A stretch of DNA of 64,000 nt from Chloroflexota bacterium (lineage in GTDB: Bacteria; Chloroflexota; Dormibacteria; Dormibacterales; Dormibacteraceae): the NCBI GenBank assembly GCA_005882115.1, contig VBEG01000027.1, forward strand, positions 1 to 64,000, read 5' to 3'. Below, one piece after another: positions 24,012-31,053 of the stretch (the first letter of the stretch is position 1; each line of letters opens with the position of its first letter). Under the pieces are notes generated by a model. That model was not told where the DNA came from. It saw only the letters and a program-made list of their open reading frames with translations, and did not search any database. The position numbers and the translations under genes were made by a program.

Positions 24012-24984
24012 AACACATCGATCGCGCTCCGGCCCGGGTCTCCTGAAACCACTGCCACTGCTTCGCCAGGCCTTCGCGAAGCGCGACGCGCGGCTCCCAG
24101 CCCAGGCGCTCGCGCGCCACGTTGATCGAGGCGCCGGTATGCCGGGGGTCGCCGGGGGCGGCGGGAAGGAACTTCCGGCGTGCTTCGAGCCGGCTGATGT
24201 CCTCCAGCGTCGCCAGCACGCGGTTGATTGTGACCCGGCTGCCGCCGCCCAGGTTGACGATCTGGCCGACCACGTCCGCCGATGCGGCCTTGACGGTTCC
24301 ATCCACAGCGTCCGAAACGAATGTGAACTCCCGCGTCTGCTCACCGTCGCCGTAGATCTCGATCTCATGACCCTCGACCAACGCGTCCATGAATCGCACG
24401 AAGGCCATGTCGGGCCGCTGGCGCGGTCCATAGACGGTGAAGTAGCGCAGCGAGGTCGCGGGGATGCCGAAGTTCCTCAGGTAGACGAAGGTGAGGTGCT
24501 CTGCCGCAAGCTTGGTCATCCCGTAGGGGGAGACCGGCCGAGGCAATGCGGTCTCCTTGGTCGGGAACATCTCGGCGTCGCCGTAGACCGACGAGCTGGA
24601 CGCAAAGACCAGGCGCTCGACCGCCACCTCGCGCAAGGCCTCGAGCAGGCGTTGCGTCGCGACGATGTTGTCCTGCACGTAGCGGTCGAAGTGGCCGCCC
24701 CAGCTCGGGCGAACCCCGGGTTGGCCCGCGAGGTGAAAGACGACCTTCGCTCCCCGAAGCGGTTTCGAGAGGTCGGCCGCCACGAGGTCGAGCTCCTCGA
24801 GCGTGAAGCGCCCGTCGCGGCGCAGAGTCTCTAGGTTCTGCTCCTTGCGGCCGCGCTCGTAGTAGTCGCTGAACGAGTCGATGCCGATCACCTCGTGCCC
24901 ATCTGCCAGCAGCCGCTCGCAGAGGTGGGAGCCGATGAATCCGGCCGCGCCTGTCACCACGACATGCGTCGGATCTTTCAGCAT
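24010..24984 (-). CDS. NAD-dependent sugar-nucleotide epimerase/dehydratase
   Basis: This 324-residue extended SDR enzyme has the Rossmann motif TGAAGFIGSHLCERL, FHLAGQPGVRPSW, the active-site SSSSVYGD and the YxxxK motif SPYGMTKLAAEHL, with YGPRQRPDMAF for sugar-nucleotide binding. The sequence is closest in style to UDP-glucuronate or UDP-glucose 4-epimerases. The exact sugar cannot be read from sequence alone. ATG 24984 lacks a Shine-Dalgarno and is preceded by TAGGGT at 6 nt. It may feed the polysaccharide locus at 31-47 kb. Confidence 0.9.
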   Translation of the reverse strand: MLKDPTHVVVTGAAGFIGSHLCERLLADGHEVIGIDSFSDYYERGRKEQNLETLRRDGRFTLEELDLVAADLSKPLRGAKVVFHLAGQPGVRPSWGGHFDRYVQDNIVATQRLLEALREVAVERLVFASSSSVYGDAEMFPTKETALPRPVSPYGMTKLAAEHLTFVYLRNFGIPATSLRYFTVYGPRQRPDMAFVRFMDALVEGHEIEIYGDGEQTREFTFVSDAVDGTVKAASADVVGQIVNLGGGSRVTINRVLATLEDISRLEARRKFLPAAPGDPRHTGASINVARERLGWEPRVALREGLAKQWQWFQETRAGARSMC

Positions 24985-24990
24985 GCGACA

Positions 24991-25000
24991 ACCCTATCTT
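24991..25000. promoter_or_regulatory. Overlapping divergent -10 boxes, epimerase / YbaK genes
   Basis: Minus TAGGGT (24996-24991) lies 6 nt before the epimerase ATG at 24984. Plus TATCTT (24995-25000) lies 10 nt before the YbaK ATG at 25011. They share two base pairs in a 26-bp gap with no Shine-Dalgarno on either side. Confidence 0.45.
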
Positions 25001-25010
25001 CTTAGATGCG

Positions 25011-25523
25011 ATGAACCGATTCGAGGCGTGGCTTGCCACGACTGACTTCGGCGTGACGGTGAAAGAGTTTCCGCAAGGCACTCGGACTGCGTCCGACGCG
25101 GCCAGGGCCGTCGGCTGCGAGCTCGGTCAGATCGTCAAATCGCTCGTCTTCATGGCCGGCGCCAGCCCGGTCATCGCGCTGATGAGCGGACCGAACCGGC
25201 TCGACGAGGCAAGCCTCGCGGCGCTCGTCGGCGGACCGGTCAGCAAGGCGGACGCCGAGACGGCCCGCGTCGCGACCGGCTACTCAATTGGAGGCGTCCC
25301 CCCTTTCGGCCACGCGACCGAGGTGCCGGTGTTCATGGACAGCGACCTGCTTGCATACCCGGCCGTCTGGGCGGCAGCGGGGCGGCCCGACGCGGTATTC
25401 GAGATTGCACCCGAGCGATTGCGGGAATTGAGTAAGGCGGTGATTGCTGATCTGAAGACCTCAGGCAAATCCGCGCCCCCACCCACGCTTCGTCCGACCT
25501 CGTCACGAGGCGGGGACCCATGA
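25011..25523 (+). CDS. YbaK/EbsC-family aminoacyl-tRNA deacylase
   Basis: The 170-residue protein has the YbaK/ProX editing-domain fold: FPQGTRTASDAARAVGCELG, QIVKSLVFM with the conserved catalytic-site lysine, LVGGPVSKADAETARVATGY, and the GGVPPFGH loop. Such proteins hydrolyse mischarged Cys-tRNA(Pro) or related products. About 20 residues at the C-terminus (SAPPPTLRPTSSRGGDP) are extra and low complexity. Its stop overlaps the ATG of the zinc-ribbon gene. Confidence 0.9.
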   Translation: MNRFEAWLATTDFGVTVKEFPQGTRTASDAARAVGCELGQIVKSLVFMAGASPVIALMSGPNRLDEASLAALVGGPVSKADAETARVATGYSIGGVPPFGHATEVPVFMDSDLLAYPAVWAAAGRPDAVFEIAPERLRELSKAVIADLKTSGKSAPPPTLRPTSSRGGDP

Positions 25524-25840
25524 GCGCGCTTTTGATCTTTTGCCATGACTGCGGCAAGCAGGTGCCGAGCTCCCAGACGAAGGGAGGCTACTGCGTCGAC
25601 TGCCAGGTGCGTCGTTCGGTCACCGACCTGCGCGACGAGCACGCACGCCTGTGGCGTAAGCGCGAGCGATATCGCGCTACCAACGCGAACGTGGATCAGA
25701 TCGCGCGGCAGATCGCCCGCGTCGAAGACCGCATCGCCCAGCGGATCAAGGAGCTAGTGCCCAACGATCGGGAGGCGGTTGAGCACCTGCGTCGCGAGCT
25801 GGAGGCGGCGCGCGGCCAGCGCTACACGCTAAAGAAGTGA
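25520..25840 (+). CDS. Small zinc-ribbon coiled-coil protein
   Basis: The 106-residue protein has two CxxC pairs (CHDC at residues 8-11 and CVDC about 25-28) forming a probable zinc ribbon. It continues as one long charged helix (residues about 30-104, many Arg and Glu) likely to be a coiled coil. I do not recognise a named family. The start overlaps the YbaK stop by 4 nt, so the two are co-translated. A nucleic-acid-binding or scaffold role would fit, without direct evidence. Confidence 0.7.
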   Translation: MSALLIFCHDCGKQVPSSQTKGGYCVDCQVRRSVTDLRDEHARLWRKRERYRATNANVDQIARQIARVEDRIAQRIKELVPNDREAVEHLRRELEAARGQRYTLKK

Positions 25841-25853
25841 CGAGCCCCACCCG

Positions 25854-25903
25854 CCCGGGCTCGCTGCGCGAACCGGGCCGACCTCCCCATGAATGGGGAG
25901 GAG
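25854..25903. repeat. Dispersed palindromic element supplying the hemW RBS
   Basis: CCTCCCCAT-GA-ATGGGGAGG (25882-25901) is a perfect hairpin preceded by a CCCGGG...CCGGG stem (25854-25878). Its 3' arm, GGGGAGGAG (25895-25903), ends 2 nt before the ATG of hemW and is the only Shine-Dalgarno-like sequence there. The same palindrome occurs at 8756-8776 and 35436-35455. Confidence 0.75.
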
Positions 25904-25905
25904 AC

Positions 25906-27012
25906 ATGCACGCATTCCGACATCTATACGTCCATATCCCGTTTTGCCGGCACAAGTGCGGTTACTGCGACTTCAACGCGTATGCCGGGATGGACCGCCT
26001 CATGCCCGACTACGTCGACGCCCTCGAGCAGGAGCTTGTCTTTGCCCGCGAGCGGTATCCGTTTCAGCAGCTCGAGACGGTCTACATCGGAGGGGGAACG
26101 CCGAGCTTGCTTCCCGCCGCGGAGGTATCGCGGCTGCTCGAGTTCATCCGCCGCAACTTCAACATCGCGCCGGACGCCGAGGTCACCCTGGAGGCGAATC
26201 CAGCAAGCACCGACGAGACGAAGATCGCGGCCTGGCTGGAGGGCGGTGTCAACCGGCTGAGCCTCGGCGTGCAGGGGTTTGACCAGCGGGCTCTGGCGGT
26301 GCTCGAACGCAAGACCGATGCTGCGCAGGCGGTCCGTGCTTTCAGTCTCGCGCGCGAGATGGGGATGTCTAACGTGAGCATCGACCTCATCTACGCCGTT
26401 CCCTTCCAGAGCCTGGAGACATGGCTCGAGACGTTGCGTCGAGCGATCGCCCTCGGCCCAGACCACGTCTCCACGTACTGCCTTTCTTTCGAGGAGGGCA
26501 CACTCCTTCACCGCCGGCGCGCGGAGGGCAAGGTGCCCGAGGTCGAAACCGACCTTCAGTGGGACCAGCTCGACGCCGCGTGCGCGGAGCTGGAGGCCGC
26601 CGGTTTCCGCCGCTACGAGGTGTCGAACTGGTCCCATCCCGGCTTCGAGTCGCGCCACAACCACGCGTACTGGCGCTGCCGGCCCGTGTATGGGGCTGGC
26701 GCTGGCGCGCACTCGTACGCCACCGATGGTCGCCGCGCGTGGCGGTGGTGGAACGTCGCGCGACCACGCGAGTACGTCGCCGCCGCGCGATCGCCCAGGG
26801 CCGACGGCGAGGAGCTGGAATCGCGCAAGGCGACCGCCGAATCGCTGATGCTCGGGCTGCGCACGGCGGACGGCATGGTCGCCCCAGGTGGGTTCGACTC
26901 CGAGCTCCGGGGGCTGCAGAGGGCAGGGCTCATCCGACGCGTCGAGGGCCGGATCGTGCCTACCAGGCGCGGGATGGACCTGCACAACCAGATCGCGCTG
27001 GCCGTCCTCTGA
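25906..27012 (+). CDS. hemW: HemW-like radical SAM protein (heme chaperone / CPDH homologue)
   Basis: This 368-residue radical SAM protein opens with YVHIPFCRHKCGYCDFNAYAG, which holds the CxxxCxYC cluster motif. It continues with VYIGGGTPSLL, EANPAS and RLSLGVQGFDQRAL, and ends with the HemN C-terminal winged helix (PTRRGMDLHNQIAL). Lacking the extra N-terminal cysteine region of true HemN, it fits HemW, a heme-binding chaperone. ATG 25906 is used because the conserved N-terminus begins there and GGGGAGGAG precedes it. An upstream in-frame ATG would only add translated repeat sequence. Confidence 0.93.
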   Translation: MHAFRHLYVHIPFCRHKCGYCDFNAYAGMDRLMPDYVDALEQELVFARERYPFQQLETVYIGGGTPSLLPAAEVSRLLEFIRRNFNIAPDAEVTLEANPASTDETKIAAWLEGGVNRLSLGVQGFDQRALAVLERKTDAAQAVRAFSLAREMGMSNVSIDLIYAVPFQSLETWLETLRRAIALGPDHVSTYCLSFEEGTLLHRRRAEGKVPEVETDLQWDQLDAACAELEAAGFRRYEVSNWSHPGFESRHNHAYWRCRPVYGAGAGAHSYATDGRRAWRWWNVARPREYVAAARSPRADGEELESRKATAESLMLGLRTADGMVAPGGFDSELRGLQRAGLIRRVEGRIVPTRRGMDLHNQIALAVL

Positions 27013-27054
27013 CCGACTGTTTTCGAAGCCGGCTCCGTTAGGTAGGGTAGACAG

Positions 27055-27408
27055 ATGGCGCAAAGACGCCTGGGACGGCTCGGCGGCACGATCACCGCGT
27101 TGGTGGTCATCATCGCGTTACTCGTCCTCGCCGATCTGGTGTACGCGGGCGCCCTGATCACCAGGCAGACGTCGGTCCACCTCGCGCCGGCCGCCGCCCA
27201 GGCCAGCCCGAAGGCCAAACCCGACAAGCAGGCCAAGGCCGCGCACCCCTGCAACCACGGGTTCTACGTTTCGCAGGCCGCCCATTCCAAGAAGGGCGGC
27301 GGATACGTGAGCGGCATCGCCCAGAGCGACCTTGGCAAGGACGGCAACTGCTCGGCGCCGCTCCCTGCCCAGGCGCCGGCCGCGACTCCCAAATCGAAGA
27401 AGAGCTAG
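27055..27408 (+). CDS. Hypothetical membrane-anchored secreted protein
   Basis: A 117-residue protein with a basic start, one membrane segment (about residues 13-35, ITALVVIIALLVLADLVYAG) and an extracytoplasmic part rich in Ala, Lys and Pro. That part has two cysteines, in HPCNHGFYVSQAAHSKKGG and DGNCSAPL, that could form a disulfide. I recognise no family, although the HPCNHGFYVSQAAH segment looks conserved. ATG 27055 follows TAGGGT (27043-27048) by 6 nt with no Shine-Dalgarno. A GCGCC-TTGTC-GGCGC hairpin follows the gene. Confidence 0.65.
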   Translation: MAQRRLGRLGGTITALVVIIALLVLADLVYAGALITRQTSVHLAPAAAQASPKAKPDKQAKAAHPCNHGFYVSQAAHSKKGGGYVSGIAQSDLGKDGNCSAPLPAQAPAATPKSKKS

Positions 27409-27440
27409 CTACAAGCGCCTTGTCGGCGCTGTAACCTGAT

Positions 27441-27467
27441 TTGGCACTCTCGCTCCGAGAGTGCTGA
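27441..27467 (+). promoter_or_regulatory. CIRCE operator of the hrcA operon
   Basis: TTGGCACTC-N9-GAGTGCTGA (27441-27467) matches the CIRCE consensus TTAGCACTC-N9-GAGTGCTAA, with one mismatch in each half and perfect GCACTC/GAGTGC cores. It ends 6 nt before the hrcA ATG. CIRCE is the HrcA binding site, so hrcA, grpE and dnaJ are expected to be heat-inducible and autoregulated. Confidence 0.93.
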
Positions 27468-27473
27468 AACGAG

Positions 27474-28490
27474 ATGGAAAACAGAAAGCAGGCGATCCTC
27501 CGGGCGGTCGTGCACGAGTTCACGACCAACGCTGTGCCGGTCGGATCGCAGGCGCTGCAGTCGCGTTACTTCGTCAATCTTTCGTCGGCCACCATCCGCA
27601 GCGAGCTCGCCGAGCTGGCGGACCTCGGCTATCTTGCCCAGCCGCACACCTCGGCGGGGCGGGTGCCCACCGACTCCGGGTATCGCTACTTCGTCGACTT
27701 CCTGATGGACCTGGAACCGATTCCGGACCGCGTCCAGACCTACATCCGCGACGAGCTGAAGGCCGCGCCGGGGGACGTCGAGGGAATGGTCGAGCGAGTC
27801 GCCATGACGGTGGCGGCCGTCACCCAGAACGCCTCTGTCGCGAGCGCGCCGCAGGGCACGCTGGCGCGCATCAAACACCTGGACCTTGTCTCTCTCGAGC
27901 CCAAGGAGGTGCTCCTGATCCTCCTGCTTGAGGGCAATCTCCTGCGCCAGCAGGTCGTCAACACAAGCGAGCCTGCGACGCAGGCCGATCTGACGCGCCT
28001 GACCGCGCAGTTCAACGCATCGTTGAGCGGCCGTGCCAGCGACGAAGCGCGCAGACACTACGACGGCGCGCCTCTGGGGCTGGAAAAGGAGCTGCTCGGC
28101 CGAGTCATCGCGGTCCTCGACATGTACGAGAAGGGGACCGAGAACCTCGTCGTCCACGACGGCGTGCGCAACCTGCTGAGGCAGCCTGAGTTCGCCGAGT
28201 CTTCCCGTGTCCACCAGGTGCTCGAGGTGCTGGAGGAGACCCGGTACCTGACCGTGCTCCTGCGCCAGCTCATCGGGGAGTCCGACCTGCAGATCGTGAT
28301 CGGGTCGGAAAACACGTCCAGCCGGCTCCAGGGATGCGCCGTCGTCCTCACGACTTACGGCCCCTCCGACCGCCTCAAGGGAGTGGTCGGCGTGATCGGC
28401 CCGACACGGATGGCGTACAGCCAGACGGTGGCGCGCTTGCAGGCCGTTGCTCGCGGCGCCAGCGATCGCATGGCCGAGCTGGGGGTTTGA
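27474..28490 (+). CDS. hrcA: Heat-inducible transcription repressor HrcA
   Basis: The 338-residue repressor has the N-terminal winged helix (FVNLSSATIRSELAELADLGYLAQPHTSAGRVPTDSG region, residues about 30-70), a central GAF-like dimerisation region, and a C-terminal part with DLQIVIGSENTSS and VGVIGPTRMAYSQTVARL. It binds the CIRCE element just upstream and shuts off chaperone genes until unfolded protein accumulates. Length is normal. It is followed by grpE and dnaJ; dnaK, which often sits between those two, is not in this operon. Confidence 0.97.
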   Translation: MENRKQAILRAVVHEFTTNAVPVGSQALQSRYFVNLSSATIRSELAELADLGYLAQPHTSAGRVPTDSGYRYFVDFLMDLEPIPDRVQTYIRDELKAAPGDVEGMVERVAMTVAAVTQNASVASAPQGTLARIKHLDLVSLEPKEVLLILLLEGNLLRQQVVNTSEPATQADLTRLTAQFNASLSGRASDEARRHYDGAPLGLEKELLGRVIAVLDMYEKGTENLVVHDGVRNLLRQPEFAESSRVHQVLEVLEETRYLTVLLRQLIGESDLQIVIGSENTSSRLQGCAVVLTTYGPSDRLKGVVGVIGPTRMAYSQTVARLQAVARGASDRMAELGV

Positions 28491-28521
28491 GCAGGTCGGC
28501 CAGCACGGTATCTAGGGTTCG

Positions 28522-29058
28522 ATGACCACCCGCAAGCATCCACACGAGCCTCACGAAAGCGAACCGGAGGAGCCCGCGACTGCCCCTCTCGAAAGCAGGC
28601 TGGCGGAGCTCGAGTCGGCGCTCGCCGAAGCGAAGGATCGTCACCTCCGATTGGCCGCCGATTTTGACAACTACAAGAAGCGGATGCGCCAGGAGCAGCT
28701 GGAGACCATCCAGCACGCGTCCGCCGAGCTGATCAACCGGTTGCTCCCGGTGCTCGACGACCTCCACAACGTTCTCGACCACAGACCCAAGGGCATCGAC
28801 GAGTCATGGCTGAAGGGGATCGAGCTCAGCGTGCGCAAGCTCGAGGAGGCGCTCGGCACGCATGGCCTGCAGCCGATTGAGTCGGTCGGCTCCCGGTTCG
28901 ACCCGAAGCTCCACGAGGCGGTGGGGGAGGAGGAGTCCGCCGAGCACCCGGAGGACACAGTCGTCTCGGAGCTGCGGCGCGGCTACCGGCTTCGCGATCG
29001 CGTCGTCAGGCCCGCGCTCGTCAAGGTCGCGCGCGCGCCACAAAATCAAACTGATTAG
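28522..29058 (+). CDS. grpE: Nucleotide exchange factor GrpE
   Basis: This 178-residue protein has the long N-terminal coiled coil (about 25-75, with RLAADFDNYKKRMRQEQ) and the C-terminal beta domain (GLQPIESVGSRFDPKLHEAV, VVSELRRGYRLRDRVVRPA, LVKVA). It releases ADP from DnaK. The acidic, His-rich N-terminal tail is variable in the family. ATG 28522 is preceded by TATCTA 7 nt upstream rather than a Shine-Dalgarno, so it may also have its own leaderless promoter inside the hrcA operon. Confidence 0.96.
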   Translation: MTTRKHPHEPHESEPEEPATAPLESRLAELESALAEAKDRHLRLAADFDNYKKRMRQEQLETIQHASAELINRLLPVLDDLHNVLDHRPKGIDESWLKGIELSVRKLEEALGTHGLQPIESVGSRFDPKLHEAVGEEESAEHPEDTVVSELRRGYRLRDRVVRPALVKVARAPQNQTD

Positions 29059-29064
29059 TTCCTA

Positions 29065-30183
29065 GTGGCCGTCAAGCGCGACTACTACGAGGTCCTGGGC
29101 GTCGGACGGCAGGCGTCTCCCGAGGATCTGAAGCGGGCGTTTCGCAAGATCGCGATGGACTCGCACCCCGACCGCAACCCTGACGACGCCGTCGCGCACG
29201 AACGCTTCAAGGAGGCAAGCGAGGCCTACACCGTGCTGTCCGATCCCGACCGCCGGCGCAGCTACGACCTTTTCGGACATGCGGCGGTCGGTTCCGGCGG
29301 ACCTGCCGTCGATTTCTCGGACATGCCTTTCGCCGACATCTTCGACACGTTCTTCGGCGGCGGGTTTGGCGCCCGCGCGCGACGCGAGCGGTCGAACCGC
29401 GGTGATGACCTCCGCTACGACCTGACGGTCACATTCGAGGAGTCGTTCAGCGGGGTGGAGAGGCAGATCGACGTGCCGCGCCTCGCCACCTGCGAGCACT
29501 GCTCCGGGAGTGGGGCCGAGCCTGGGACCGGGCAAGAGACTTGTCCCGGATGCGGCGGCTCCGGCCAGATCCGGCGCACCGCGCAATCTTTCTTCGGCCA
29601 GGTCATGACGACCGCCGGCTGCCCGACGTGCGGCGGGGCCGGCCGGATCCTCAAGAACCCGTGTGCCGAGTGCCGCGGGCAGGGACGGTTGCAGAAGACC
29701 AAGCGGTTGGTCGTGAGGATTCCGGCCGGCGTCGACACGGGGTCGCAAATCCGGATCAGCGGCGAAGGCGAGGCCGGCGTACGTGGCGGTCCGCCGGGTG
29801 ATCTGTACGTCGTGCTGCGGGTCAAGGCGCATGCCCAGCTTGCCCGCCACGAGCAGGACATCGTGTACGAGCTTCGCGTCAACATGGTCCAGGCGGCGCT
29901 CGGCGACCGGATCGAGATCCCGACACTGGAGGGGCCGGTGGAGATCGCCATCCCGGCCGGGACCCAGCACGGGCAGTCCTTCCGGTTGCGGGGAAAGGGC
30001 ATGCCGGACGTGCGAGGTGGTCGCCGCGGCGACCAGTACGTCGTGATCCAGCTGGTCATTCCGAAGGATCTCGACCCCGAGCAGAAGGCGTTGCTCAGAA
30101 AGGTTGGCGGGCTGACGGGCAAGCCCGAAAAAGTGGCCAAAGGATTCTTCGACAAGCTGCGCGACGCGATCTCGCTTGATTAG
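29065..30183 (+). CDS. dnaJ: Chaperone DnaJ
   Basis: The 372-residue type I J-protein has a J domain with HPD in AMDSHPDRNPDD, a Gly/Phe-rich linker, four zinc-binding repeats (CEHCSGSG, CPGCGGSG, CPTCGGAG, CAECRGQG) and the C-terminal substrate-binding domains. It delivers substrates to DnaK and stimulates its ATPase. The GTG start is 6 nt after grpE. It ends the CIRCE-controlled operon. Confidence 0.97.
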   Translation: MAVKRDYYEVLGVGRQASPEDLKRAFRKIAMDSHPDRNPDDAVAHERFKEASEAYTVLSDPDRRRSYDLFGHAAVGSGGPAVDFSDMPFADIFDTFFGGGFGARARRERSNRGDDLRYDLTVTFEESFSGVERQIDVPRLATCEHCSGSGAEPGTGQETCPGCGGSGQIRRTAQSFFGQVMTTAGCPTCGGAGRILKNPCAECRGQGRLQKTKRLVVRIPAGVDTGSQIRISGEGEAGVRGGPPGDLYVVLRVKAHAQLARHEQDIVYELRVNMVQAALGDRIEIPTLEGPVEIAIPAGTQHGQSFRLRGKGMPDVRGGRRGDQYVVIQLVIPKDLDPEQKALLRKVGGLTGKPEKVAKGFFDKLRDAISLD

Positions 30184-30234
30184 CCTCGACTGACTGAAAA
30201 TTCGCTGACCGACTTACACTTCGCGTCGCAGTTC

Positions 30235-30593
30235 GTGCGTAGCGAAGTGGTGTGTGGAAGGTGGGCCGCCGCGATGGCGGCTTTTTTGGTCCTTCTTGCT
30301 GCCTGCGCACCGCTGCCCAAAACCGTCGCCGTCCTGCAATCGGCAACGCCTTCGCCATCGCCGACCCCGACCGCCTCTTTTGCCGCGTCAGGACCAGGCT
30401 TCCACGCCGGCGAGGTCGGTCTGGCGTATCCGGCCGTCTCGCTCAACGCCGTAGGCGGCGTGCAGTCTTACAAGTGGTCGGTCGCCGGCGGTGCGCTCCC
30501 CGGCGGGTTGAGCCTCGGGCCGGACGGCACGGTTGCTGGAACCGGGCGCCGGGCACTACGGTTCATTTCACATCTGTCGCGACTGTCAGGTGA
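30235..30593 (+). pseudogene. Frameshifted lipoprotein with a putative-Ig (He_PIG-like) repeat
   Basis: From GTG 30235 there is a lipoprotein signal (FLVLLAAC, Cys 24), a Ser/Pro/Thr linker and a He_PIG-like repeat: HAGEVGLAYPAVSLNAVGG, YKWSVAGGALPGGLSL, GPDGTVAGTG. The frame then turns into unrelated sequence and ends at 30615. Shifting frame near 30541-30548 continues the repeat as APGTTVHFTSVATVR before a stop at 30593. The gene therefore seems to carry an indel and a premature end. Intact relatives are cell-surface proteins with many such repeats. It may be a decaying remnant or a consequence of a sequencing error in a GC run. Confidence 0.55.
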
Positions 30594-30612
30594 ATTGAGA
30601 GCGGTTAAGGCA

Positions 30613-30638
30613 TAACTTGGCCCCTTGCGGGGTAGTTA
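30613..30638 (+). terminator. Stem-loop between pseudogene and small ORF
   Basis: TAACT (30613-30617) pairs with AGTTA (30634-30638) around CCCC-TTGC-GGGG (30621-30632). It may terminate transcription or be a leader structure of the gene starting at 30678. No T-run follows, so the role is uncertain. Confidence 0.35.
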
Positions 30639-30677
30639 TCTGGTTCAGTAGCGTGAAGCGGTAGGGAAGAAGGAAAA

Positions 30678-30974
30678 GTGTCAAAAACCATCGATCTCGA
30701 ACTGACAAGGGCTGAAGTAGAGGTCCTCGAGCTAGAGGCCCGGCTCCGAGTCGTCCCCATGAACGATACCCAGCTGTCGGACGCCCTCAAGACCGCCCTG
30801 GCGGCCAAAAAGGAGCGCCTGGCGAAGCTGCGCACTCTCCACGCGACCGCCGGTCGTGCCAGCCGCGCCGGCAAGGATGGCGACGGCGAGAAGGTCAACC
30901 CGCTTCACGCCGGACGGCGCCCGCCGCTGAAGCGGACCGTCCCGCAAAGGCCCCAGGCCAAAACCGGCAAGTAA
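30678..30974 (+). CDS. Hypothetical small basic protein
   Basis: A 98-residue soluble protein: an N-terminal helical half (LTRAEVEVLELEARL, then SDALKTALAAKKERLAKLRTL) that could form a short coiled coil, followed by a basic, Pro/Arg/Lys-rich disordered tail (HAGRRPPLKRTVPQRPQAK). I recognise no family. GTG 30678 has GGGAAGAAGGA upstream, one of the clearer Shine-Dalgarno sequences in the window, which supports real translation. It stands alone between a pseudogene and a signalling gene. Confidence 0.65.
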   Translation: MSKTIDLELTRAEVEVLELEARLRVVPMNDTQLSDALKTALAAKKERLAKLRTLHATAGRASRAGKDGDGEKVNPLHAGRRPPLKRTVPQRPQAKTGK

Positions 30975-31053
30975 GCCGGGCTCCGGCGACCGCGCCGGGC
31001 CGCGGGGTCCCTGGAGACCAGTTTCGGGTCCCGAACGTTATCGTTCTTCGAAC

